This document shows, piece after piece, positions 22,153 through 29,048 of a stretch of 29,048 nucleotides of DNA (the first letter of the stretch is position 1; each line of letters starts with the position of its first letter). This stretch comes from an uncultured Prevotellaceae bacterium. GTDB taxonomy: Bacteria > Bacteroidota > Bacteroidia > Bacteroidales > Muribaculaceae. The position numbers and the translations under genes were made by a program. The stretch lies in assembly GCA_905210415.1 (NCBI GenBank), contig CAJLWM010000021.1:1-29048 (forward strand), read 5' to 3'. A model generated the notes under the pieces. That model saw nothing but the letters and a program-made list of their open reading frames with translations, did not search any database and was not told the DNA's origin.

Positions 22153-24855
22153 ATGAAAGAAGAAGATAGCGAAGACTTTGAAATGACACAAGACCCTCAG
22201 GGCGAGGAGGAAAGCACTGAGAAGGCTGGGCATTCGGCATATAAAGTACCAAAAGACCAGAAACTGCGTCTCTCGGGGATGTTTCAGAACTGGTTTGTTG
22301 ACTATGCGTCGTATGTGATACTTGAGCGTGCCGTGCCACACATTGACGATGGCCTGAAGCCTGTGCAGCGACGCATCCTCCATGCGATGAAGGAACTTGA
22401 CGACGGACGATATAATAAGGTTGCCAATCTGGTGGGTAGCACTATGCAGTATCACCCGCATGGCGACGCGTCGATTTACGGCGCCTTGGTGACACTCGGG
22501 CAAAAAGGGCTGCTGATTGACACACAAGGGAACTGGGGTAACGTGCTCACTGGCGACTCGGCTGCGGCTGGTCGTTACATTGAGGCACGTCTTTCGCAGT
22601 TTGCTCTTGAGACGTTGTATAGCCCAAAGGTGACCGATTGGACCAAGTCGTATGACGGCCGTAAAGACGAACCTCTCACATTGCCAGCGAAATTCCCGTT
22701 GCTGCTTGTGTTTGGTTCGGAAGGTATCGCCGTGGGTTTGTCATGCAAAATCCTGCCACACAACTTCTGTGAGGTGTGCGATGCTGCTGTAAGTTATCTT
22801 AAAGGCGAAGAATTTCATCTATATCCAGATTTTCAAGCCACAGGCGGCTTGATAGATGTGAGTCACTACAACGATGGCGAACGTGGTGGCGTGGTAAAGG
22901 TGCGCTCTAAAATTGAGAAGCGCGACCAAAAGACGCTTGTAATCACTGACTTGCCATACGGAAAGACTGGCACAGTGCTTAAGGAATCGATTCTGAAGGC
23001 GGCTGATAAGGGCAAGATAAAGCTGCGCAGCGTGGTGGATTATACTGCCGAGCGTGCTGAGATAGTGGTGACATTGCAGCCGGGCGTGTCGAGCGACCGC
23101 ACTATTGACGCACTATATGCTTTCACCGATTGTGAAGCCAGCATCTCGCCAAACTGCTGTGTGATTAAGAATCACAAGCCACAATTCCTCACCGTGAGTG
23201 ATGTGCTGAAGTTCAGCGTGGATCGCACGATGCAGATTTTCCACTATGAATTTATGATTCAACGTGGCGAAACGCTTGAATCGCTGCATTTTGCTTCGTT
23301 GGAGAAAATCTTCATTGAGCAGCGCATATACAAAGATAAGGAATTTGAGAATGCGAGCAGTATGGACGTGGCTATTGCGCACGTGCATAAGCGCCTTTCG
23401 CCATTTGTTAAGGATTTCTATCGCGAGGTGACCGACGACGACATCATGCGCCTTATGGAGATAAAGATGGCTCGAATCTTGAAATTCAATACCGAGAAGG
23501 CCGACAACTATATAGCGAGCCTTAACGAGCGAATCGCGGAAATTGACTATAAGCTCGAGCACATGGTGGAACACGCTATCGGCTGGTATGAGCACTTGAA
23601 GTCGAAGTATGGCCATAAGTTTCCACGTAATACCCAGATCAGGAACTTCGACACTATTGTGGCGTCGAAGGTGGTTGAGGCTAACGAAAAGCTATATATC
23701 AATAGGGAAGAGGGCTTCATAGGCACTAATCTGAAGAAAGATGAGTTTGTATGCAACTGCTCTGATATCGATGATGTGATAATATTCTATAAGGATGGTC
23801 GCTTCAAAGTGATACGAGTGGCAGATAAGATATATGTCGGCAAAAACGTGTTGTACCTTAATGTGTTTAAGCGCAACGACGAGCGCACGATTTATAATGT
23901 GCTTTATCAAGACGGACGTGGCGGCATCACATATATGAAACGTTTTGCCGTGACTGGCGTGACACGCGATAAGGAATACAATGTCACCCAAGGCAAGCCG
24001 GGCAGTCGCATCGTGTGGTTCACGGCTAATGCTAACGGTGAAGCCGAGACGTTGCGAATCACACTTAAACCGAAATTCCGCTTGAAAGTGCTACAATTTG
24101 ATATCGACTTGGCAGAATTGAGTGTGAAGGGCAAGTTGGCAAAGGGCAATCTGGTGACTAAAAACGAGATACACCGCATCACACTTAAGGAACGTGGAGT
24201 GAGCACGCTTGGCGGACGAGAGGTGTGGTTTGATCCAGATGTGCTGCGCTTGAATTACGACGGGCGAGGCTTCTCGCTCGGAGAGTTCTTCAACGACGAT
24301 CGCATATTGGTGATAATGAAGAACGGAGATTTCTACACTACAACATACGATGCCGAAAACCACTATGAAGATGGCATATTGCGCATAGAGAAAATGCGCC
24401 CAGGTGTGGTGTGGACAGCAGTGCTGAATGATGCCGACCAAGGTTATCCTTACATTAAGCGATTCACGATGGAGTCGAGCGCAAAGCATCAGCGTATGAT
24501 TGGCGAAAATCCGAAGTCGGAGTTGCTGATACTCACCGACCAGAAATATCCTCGATTTGAGGTGAAATTTGGCGGCGATGATGCCTCCCGCGAGCCATTG
24601 ATTATTGATGCTGAGGAATATATCGGCGTGAAGAGTTTCAAGGCCAAGGGTAAGCGCGTGAGCAACCTCAATGTGGATTCGATAAAACAAATCGAACCAC
24701 GCGAAGACGAAGAAGAAGCCGAACAAAAGGTGGCCGTGTCCGACCAGGACATGGATGTTGTGGCGAATGATGAAGTCATCGACCAAGAAGCCGTTCGTGA
24801 CGAGTTGACAGGGCAGATGCGTATGTTTGATGATCATTCAACCGAAGAAAACTAA
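22153..24855 (+). CDS. parC: DNA topoisomerase IV subunit A
   Basis: Type IIA topoisomerase subunit that cleaves and rejoins DNA to unlink replicated chromosomes. From ATG at 22153 it has 900 residues, preferred over a TTG at 22105. An acidic N-terminus (1-35) precedes the breakage-reunion domain: ERAVPHIDDGLKPVQRRIL (58-76), YHPHGDASIYGAL (100-112), and catalytic Tyr142 in AGRYIEARLS. A long coiled-coil follows (about 430-500), then a beta-pinwheel C-terminal domain without a clear GyrA box, which favours ParC over GyrA. The acidic tail ends the protein. The residues at the quinolone hot spots are Ala106 and Gly110. The stop codon overlaps the next gene's start as TAATG. parE is not in the window. 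Confidence 0.93.
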   Translation: MKEEDSEDFEMTQDPQGEEESTEKAGHSAYKVPKDQKLRLSGMFQNWFVDYASYVILERAVPHIDDGLKPVQRRILHAMKELDDGRYNKVANLVGSTMQYHPHGDASIYGALVTLGQKGLLIDTQGNWGNVLTGDSAAAGRYIEARLSQFALETLYSPKVTDWTKSYDGRKDEPLTLPAKFPLLLVFGSEGIAVGLSCKILPHNFCEVCDAAVSYLKGEEFHLYPDFQATGGLIDVSHYNDGERGGVVKVRSKIEKRDQKTLVITDLPYGKTGTVLKESILKAADKGKIKLRSVVDYTAERAEIVVTLQPGVSSDRTIDALYAFTDCEASISPNCCVIKNHKPQFLTVSDVLKFSVDRTMQIFHYEFMIQRGETLESLHFASLEKIFIEQRIYKDKEFENASSMDVAIAHVHKRLSPFVKDFYREVTDDDIMRLMEIKMARILKFNTEKADNYIASLNERIAEIDYKLEHMVEHAIGWYEHLKSKYGHKFPRNTQIRNFDTIVASKVVEANEKLYINREEGFIGTNLKKDEFVCNCSDIDDVIIFYKDGRFKVIRVADKIYVGKNVLYLNVFKRNDERTIYNVLYQDGRGGITYMKRFAVTGVTRDKEYNVTQGKPGSRIVWFTANANGEAETLRITLKPKFRLKVLQFDIDLAELSVKGKLAKGNLVTKNEIHRITLKERGVSTLGGREVWFDPDVLRLNYDGRGFSLGEFFNDDRILVIMKNGDFYTTTYDAENHYEDGILRIEKMRPGVVWTAVLNDADQGYPYIKRFTMESSAKHQRMIGENPKSELLILTDQKYPRFEVKFGGDDASREPLIIDAEEYIGVKSFKAKGKRVSNLNVDSIKQIEPREDEEEAEQKVAVSDQDMDVVANDEVIDQEAVRDELTGQMRMFDDHSTEEN

Positions 24856-25724
24856 TGATAATGACAATGGGAATGACGCGAAAAGTGTTGGTGGTGTGTG
24901 TCTGTGCTGTGGCATGTGTAGTGGCAGTGGCTCAGACGCAGCCAGTGGAGCGGCCGGTGATTTCGTCGTTTATGATTGAGTCGGGGTCGTCGTCGATACT
25001 TGACACTTATCTGAGCCCATTGCGAAACAGAGGTGTGCATGTGAGATTGGAGTACGAGCGCCTGCAAGCCATGCGGTTTAATCCAGAGCAATGGATTATG
25101 CAGATGGATGCTGGCGTTGACTATGACAATGTGCATAATCCGGCGGGCAATCACACGGAACACTCGTTGATGGGCGATTTTCGCTGGGACATGATGCGCC
25201 GCTGGAACGACGCCTTTGTGCCGCGTTTGCAGCTTGCTGTGGGTGGTGCTACCCAATTTCGTGGAGGCGTGATATATAAGCCAGCCAATAGCAACAATGT
25301 GGTGTCGGTGAAGATGCATCTCTCGGTGGGTGTGACGGCGATGGCGTCGTATGGCGTGAAGGTGGCCAGCTTGCCTATCACTGTGCGTTATCAGGCCACT
25401 TTGCCCGTGACAGGGGTGTTTTTCTCGCCGGAATATGAGGAATCTTACTATGAGATATATGTTGGCAACCATACGGGCCTTGCACACTTTGGATGGTGGG
25501 GCAATCGCTTCGATATGGTGAACTTGCTCACTGCAGACTTGCATTTGGGTGCGACAGTGCTGCGCTTGGGCTATCGCAACCGCATTGAGACTTCGTGGGT
25601 GATCCATCTGAACACACAGATATTCACTCATGCTGCTGTGCTTGGTGTGGGAGGAGAGTGGTTGAGCCTGCGCAAGGAACGACGAGAAAGTGAAAAATCG
25701 AGAATCATATCGGCAATGTATTGA
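24855..25724 (+). CDS. DUF3316-like outer-membrane barrel protein
   Basis: Secreted 289-residue protein with signal peptide (about residues 8-27, ending VAVAQ). The rest alternates short amphipathic strands: LSPLRNRGVHVRLEYERLQAM, WIMQMDAGVDYDN, GDFRWDMMRRW, LQLAVGGATQFRGG, VSVKMHLSVGVTAMASYG, ITVRYQATLPVTGVFFSPEY, ADLHLGATVLRLGYRNRIE. This, and the conserved GVFFSPEY segment, suggest the DUF3316 family of Bacteroidetes barrels; function unknown. The start overlaps the parC stop (TAATG); nearby ATG codons at codons 3, 5 and 7 could also serve. It is likely translationally coupled to parC, and the S41 peptidase gene begins 2 nt after its stop. Confidence 0.75.
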   Translation: MIMTMGMTRKVLVVCVCAVACVVAVAQTQPVERPVISSFMIESGSSSILDTYLSPLRNRGVHVRLEYERLQAMRFNPEQWIMQMDAGVDYDNVHNPAGNHTEHSLMGDFRWDMMRRWNDAFVPRLQLAVGGATQFRGGVIYKPANSNNVVSVKMHLSVGVTAMASYGVKVASLPITVRYQATLPVTGVFFSPEYEESYYEIYVGNHTGLAHFGWWGNRFDMVNLLTADLHLGATVLRLGYRNRIETSWVIHLNTQIFTHAAVLGVGGEWLSLRKERRESEKSRIISAMY

Positions 25725-25726
25725 TT

Positions 25727-26749
25727 ATGAAACTGAGATTGATTGGAAATATTCTGCTTGTGCTGTTCGCTGTAATGATGGCATCGTGCCATGAGGAGGT
25801 GGAATATAAAAACGATCCGTATGGCAACTTCGATGCCTTATGGACGTCGATTGACGAGCATTATTGTTTCTTTAAATATAAAGATGTAGACTGGAAAGCG
25901 GTGGGTGAGCGCTATCGCGCAAAGCTGCAGCCAAAGATGACGAGCAAGGAATTGTTTGATGTCTGCTCGGAGATGCTTAAGGAATTGAAGGACGGGCACA
26001 CCAATTTGGTCTCGCCATGGGATGTGTCGCGCTACTGGATATGGGAGAAATATCCTGTGAATTATGATCAGCGAGTGATAGATGAGCACTATCTGAATTT
26101 TGAGTATAAGAAGGCGTGTGGAATAAAGTATGGTGTACTCAGAAACAACTATGGCTATATGTATTATGGCGACTTCTCCGTTTCGATAGGTGAAGGCAAC
26201 CTTGACATGATACTTGGCGCGCTTGCCTCGTGCGACGGCTTGGTGATAGACGTGCGTAGCAATGGCGGCGGATTGCTCACCAATGTTGAGCCGATTGTGG
26301 CGCGTTTTATCACTGAAAAGATATATGCCGGAGCAATATCGCATAAGACAGGCCCTGGTCACAACGACTTCTCGAAGCCTTATGACTACTATTTCTCGCC
26401 AGCGCCTAATGGCAGGGTGAAGTTTTCCAAGCCGGTGGTGGTGCTCACTAATCGGGCGTCGTTTAGTGCGACAAACAATTTTGTGTCGATAATGAAATCA
26501 TTGCCGCAAGTTAAGGTAGTGGGCGATGTCACGGGCGGAGGATGTGGTTTGCCGTTCACAAGCGAGATGCCTAATGGGTGGTCGGTGAGGTATTCGGCAA
26601 GCGCTATCACCGATCCGTCGGGAAATCTCACGGAATTTGGCGTAGAACCCGACTATAAGGTGGATATGACGCCACAAGAGATAGCCGAAGGGCGAGATGC
26701 GATACTTGAGAAAGCATTTGAGGTGCTGAACAATTTGATAAGTGAATAG
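25727..26749 (+). CDS. S41-family peptidase lipoprotein (tricorn/IRBP-like)
   Basis: Predicted lipid-anchored periplasmic or outer-membrane protease of about 340 residues. The signal ends in lipobox MASC (Cys21). An N-terminal helical domain contains LKDGHTNL (His91), then the S41 core: GLVIDVRSNGGG (about 171-182), TNRASFSATNNF with nucleophile candidate Ser245, VVGDVTGGGCGLP, and GVEPDYKV (Glu307). The lysine that serves as base in CtpA-type S41 enzymes (usually in a GxGKG-like loop) is not seen after VTGGG, so a tricorn-type Ser/His/Glu arrangement is more likely. No PDZ domain is apparent. It follows the DUF3316 gene by 2 nt, so they probably act or are made together. Confidence 0.85.
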   Translation: MKLRLIGNILLVLFAVMMASCHEEVEYKNDPYGNFDALWTSIDEHYCFFKYKDVDWKAVGERYRAKLQPKMTSKELFDVCSEMLKELKDGHTNLVSPWDVSRYWIWEKYPVNYDQRVIDEHYLNFEYKKACGIKYGVLRNNYGYMYYGDFSVSIGEGNLDMILGALASCDGLVIDVRSNGGGLLTNVEPIVARFITEKIYAGAISHKTGPGHNDFSKPYDYYFSPAPNGRVKFSKPVVVLTNRASFSATNNFVSIMKSLPQVKVVGDVTGGGCGLPFTSEMPNGWSVRYSASAITDPSGNLTEFGVEPDYKVDMTPQEIAEGRDAILEKAFEVLNNLISE

Positions 26750-26781
26750 GTTTAGATATAAAATAATTTAAGGTAAAAAAG

Positions 26782-28431
26782 ATGGATAAATCGATTAACA
26801 AGTACATCGAAGAGTCGATAAAACGTAATTGGAATGGACTTGCGTTGACAGATCTGCAGGGAGCTACGCTCTCGTATGAGGATTTGGCAGTGAAAATCGC
26901 AAAGTTACAAATTACGTTTGACGCAGCGGGAATAAAGCCTGGCGACAAGATAGCGCTATGTGCTAAAAACAGCACACAATGGGCTGCTGCGTTTTTTGCG
27001 ACTATCACTTATGGTGCTGTGGCTGTGCCTTTGCTCCATGAGTTTAAGCCAGATGCGTTGCATCACTTGATCACCCACAGCGAGGCCAAGATATTATTTG
27101 TTGATGGCAATATCTGGAGCAATCTTGATGCGGATAAGTTGCCAAACCTCAAGGCGGCTGTTCGCATCAGCGATTATGAAATGGTGCTTTGCCGTGACGA
27201 AAATGTTCAGGCTGCGCACGACGGTGTGGAACAGTTGTATAAGCAGAAATATCCAAACGGTTTGCAGCCATGTGATGTGAAATACCGCGATGCCCAAGCC
27301 GAGGATTTGGTCGTAATTAACTACACTTCTGGCTCTACAGGCAATTCCAAGGGCGTGATGATTCCGCAGAGGGCTTTGTCGTCGAATATGAAGTATTCGA
27401 TAGAGCACCTTTCGTTTCTTGTGCCGGGCGATGGTGTGGTGTGTATGTTGCCATTGGCTCACATGTATGGATTGATGATCGACCTTATACACCCAATCGT
27501 GAAAGGTTGCCATGTGCATTTCTTGAGCAGAAGTTTGTCGCCAAAAACTATCCTCGAAGCGTTCCGCGATGTGAAGCCAAAGTTGGTGGTCACTGTTCCG
27601 CTTATTGTTGAGAAGATAATCAAGGGCAAGGTGTTCCCACTTATTGCTACACCTAAGATGAAAATGCTCTTGAAAACGCCAGTGGTGCGAAGCATCATCA
27701 TGAAAAAAATCCGTAATAGTATCATCAAGGTGTTTGGCGGCAATCTGTTGGAATTAATTGTTGGTGGTGCGGCATTAGATAAGAGCGTCGACAAATTCCT
27801 ATCGATGATAAAATTCCCAATCACTGTGGGCTATGGCATGACGGAGTGCGCTCCGCTGCTTGCTTATGCTCCGTGGCATGAAACTAAGAGCGGATGTAGC
27901 GGACGACTGGTTGACAGAATGGAAATGCGCATAGACTCGAGCGACCCGAAGACTGTGGCAGGTGAATTGTGGGTAAAGGGCGAAAATGTGATGCTCGGAT
28001 ATTACCATAATGAGGAGGCTACTGCGGCTGTGATGAAAGATGGTTGGATGAATACTGGCGACTTATGTAACGTGGACGATGATGGCTTTATCTATATCAG
28101 AGGCAGAAGCAAGAATATGATTCTTGGACCGTCGGGACAAAACATCTATCCTGAGGAGATTGAACCTGCAATCAACAATCTCGATTATGTGGTGGAATCG
28201 ATAGTGATTGAAGAAAAAGGAAAGTTGATAGCGCTGATATATCCCGATTTTGACGCTGCAAAGGCCAATGGCATTGAAGGCGATGCTGTTTACGACACGC
28301 TGAAGGCCGAGGTGACAGAGGTCAATAAGTCGTTGCCATCGTATGCACGAGTGGCTGATGTGCGCGTAATGAAAGAAGAATTTGAGAAAACTCCAAAGCA
28401 TTCCATCAAGCGCTTCCTCTATCAGAAGTGA
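26782..28431 (+). CDS. AMP-binding acyl-CoA ligase (long-chain fatty acid type)
   Basis: ATP-dependent ligase forming acyl-AMP then acyl-CoA, probably from medium- to long-chain fatty acids. The 549-residue product shows the adenylate-forming motifs: YTSGSTGNSKGVM (P-loop, about residues 180-192), PLAHMYG, IVGGAALD, GYGMTECAPLLAY (about 352-364), NTGDLCNVDDDGFIYIRGR (A8 hinge), and the catalytic lysine in KTPKHSIKRFL near the C-terminus. Similar enzymes are soluble or peripherally membrane bound. It lies 32 nt after the S41 peptidase gene with no visible promoter, so it is likely the last gene of the parC run. No terminator is visible before the IS element begins at about 28485. Confidence 0.93.
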   Translation: MDKSINKYIEESIKRNWNGLALTDLQGATLSYEDLAVKIAKLQITFDAAGIKPGDKIALCAKNSTQWAAAFFATITYGAVAVPLLHEFKPDALHHLITHSEAKILFVDGNIWSNLDADKLPNLKAAVRISDYEMVLCRDENVQAAHDGVEQLYKQKYPNGLQPCDVKYRDAQAEDLVVINYTSGSTGNSKGVMIPQRALSSNMKYSIEHLSFLVPGDGVVCMLPLAHMYGLMIDLIHPIVKGCHVHFLSRSLSPKTILEAFRDVKPKLVVTVPLIVEKIIKGKVFPLIATPKMKMLLKTPVVRSIIMKKIRNSIIKVFGGNLLELIVGGAALDKSVDKFLSMIKFPITVGYGMTECAPLLAYAPWHETKSGCSGRLVDRMEMRIDSSDPKTVAGELWVKGENVMLGYYHNEEATAAVMKDGWMNTGDLCNVDDDGFIYIRGRSKNMILGPSGQNIYPEEIEPAINNLDYVVESIVIEEKGKLIALIYPDFDAAKANGIEGDAVYDTLKAEVTEVNKSLPSYARVADVRVMKEEFEKTPKHSIKRFLYQK

Positions 28432-28533
28432 TTATTGAGATAGCAGAATAATATAGACCAGTTGTCAGAAGTTTGGATTGTTTGGGCTCAGTGGAAAAGT
28501 ACTGGGGATGGGGTTTTGTTTCATAGTATTTTG

Positions 28534-28541
28534 TATCTTTG
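28534..28541 (+). promoter_or_regulatory. Transposase promoter box
   Basis: TATCTTTG (28534-28541) lies directly before ATG at 28546. A TTTG sits at 28515-28518, with a short 15-nt spacer. The transcript start would be at or beside the start codon, so the message may be leaderless. Confidence 0.5.
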
Positions 28542-28545
28542 CATT

Positions 28546-28935
28546 ATGAACATGCTTGAACAATTAGCCCGTCTAGTTCTTCCCAAAGAAATACTAGACA
28601 ATTTCGATATCGTCAAGATAGAAACAGAAGAATCTGATATTGACTCAATGAGTATGACCATTCATCTAGACGAGCGTATGAATGCTTATCTCCAAAAATC
28701 TGAGGACTATGAATCCAAAGGTTTTATGGACGCTGTACGCATAACTGATTTCCCGATTCGTGACCATAAGGTGATTCTTGTACTTCGTCGTCGTAGATGG
28801 AAAAACAAGGAAACAGGAGAGACATTTGTCGACCGTATTAGTGTTACCGAATCAGGGACCCGCTACTCGAAAGAGTTTGCGGCTTTTTTAAAAGAGACGT
28901 ATGGACACATCCCCGACGACCTGCCGTACGCTTGA
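28546..28935 (+). CDS. ISAon1-like transposase N-terminal region
   Basis: First frame of a split transposase, 129 residues from ATG at 28546 (MNMLEQLARLVLPKEILDNF); an earlier in-frame start would lie outside the expected transcript. It contains VRITDFPIRDHKVILVLRRR and a KNKETGETFVDRISV segment, a DNA-binding N-terminal region that I recognise as the separate N-terminal protein of ISAon1-type elements. It ends with TGA at 28933-28935 and overlaps the second frame by 35 nt in +1 phase. Confidence 0.75.
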   Translation: MNMLEQLARLVLPKEILDNFDIVKIETEESDIDSMSMTIHLDERMNAYLQKSEDYESKGFMDAVRITDFPIRDHKVILVLRRRRWKNKETGETFVDRISVTESGTRYSKEFAAFLKETYGHIPDDLPYA

Positions 28936-29048
28936 GCGATACTACCATGTAAACTCCAATACGTTGGATAAACAATACAAGGATGTCTTGAGTGACTATC
29001 GTACCTGGTCAGAACTAGAACATGCTGATGATTGGCTTGTCTTTCCTA
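28901..29048 (+). CDS. ISAon1-like transposase catalytic frame (5' part)
   Basis: ATG at 28901 opens a frame reading MDTSPTTCRTLERYYHVNSN then DKQYKDVLSDYRTWSELEHA and runs off the window end. The LSDYR..ELEHADDWLVFP segment is the start of the DDE domain in ISAon1-type (ISL3-related) transposases as I recall them. An in-frame TAA at 28889-28891 bounds the frame upstream, so translation starts at 28901 by coupling or through a +1 shift from the first frame. It is incomplete here; the DDE residues lie outside the window. Confidence 0.65.
   Translation, partial: MDTSPTTCRTLERYYHVNSNTLDKQYKDVLSDYRTWSELEHADDWLVFP

Larger units (their letters stand above)
28485..29048 (+). mobile_element. IS element, ISAon1/ISL3-like, left part
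   Basis: Two overlapping transposase frames with their own promoter start within about 60 nt of GGCTCAGTGGAAAAGT (28485-28500), a possible left terminal repeat; ISL3-type ends begin GGCTC. The right end lies outside the window, so the inverted repeat and target duplication cannot be verified. It inserted just after the acyl-CoA ligase gene. Confidence 0.6.

Noticed and set aside
28432..28545. Transposase start upstream at about 28462
   Set aside because: The added residues come from the IS terminal region and lie before the promoter box; the ATG at 28546 fits the family.

Overview
The window reads as chromosomal DNA of a Bacteroidales bacterium (Bacteroidetes). Promoters match the Bacteroidetes form TTG-N19..21-TAnnTTTG, Shine-Dalgarno sequences are weak or absent, and several families are typical of the phylum: DUF4369-TlpA thioredoxin, DUF3316 barrel, START-like domain protein, LptF/LptG permease with a long C-terminal extension, ISAon1-like transposase. 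I cannot fix the genus from sequence alone. No rRNA, tRNA or CRISPR array was seen.

Layout. 1-4700 (mostly minus strand): a sodium/solute symporter follows glutamate racemase (murI); upstream lies a three-gene nucleotide-sugar operon, two WxcM/FdtA-like ketoisomerase homologues and a DegT-type aminotransferase, probably making a dTDP-3-amino-3,6-dideoxyhexose. 4780-7860 (minus): translation operon rplM-rpsI-rpsB-tsf with a clear promoter, a hairpin leader before rpsB and a terminator after tsf. 7894-8481: conserved hypothetical gene. 8851-9927 (plus): periplasmic thioredoxin. 10193-12424 (minus): pta-ackA acetate pathway. 12626-15067 (plus): START-like protein and LptF/G permease. 15307-17065: divergent apbE and DJ-1/PfpI genes. 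17651-19510: DUF349 coiled-coil protein. 19714-21827 (minus): glycyl-tRNA synthetase and an FKBP-type lipoprotein isomerase. 22153-28431 (plus): parC, DUF3316 protein, S41 peptidase lipoprotein and acyl-CoA ligase in close succession. 28485-end: left part of an IS element with two overlapping transposase frames, cut by the window edge.

The most interesting signal is non-coding. A repeat of about 190 bp occurs three times complete (9945-10130, 15083-15271, 17284-17473), once as a right-end fragment (19511-19556) and once, diverged and cut by the window edge, on the minus strand (1-129). It has 20-bp imperfect terminal inverted repeats, two internal hairpins kept across copies, and every copy lies downstream of a gene in that gene's sense direction. 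It looks like either a structured 3'-UTR RNA element or a MITE that folds as RNA. A second, unrelated palindromic repeat (about 2470-2700 and 8507-8720) carries a complete promoter and supplies near-identical promoters to murI and to the hypothetical gene. A short promoter-hairpin unit at 17085-17188 may encode a small RNA.
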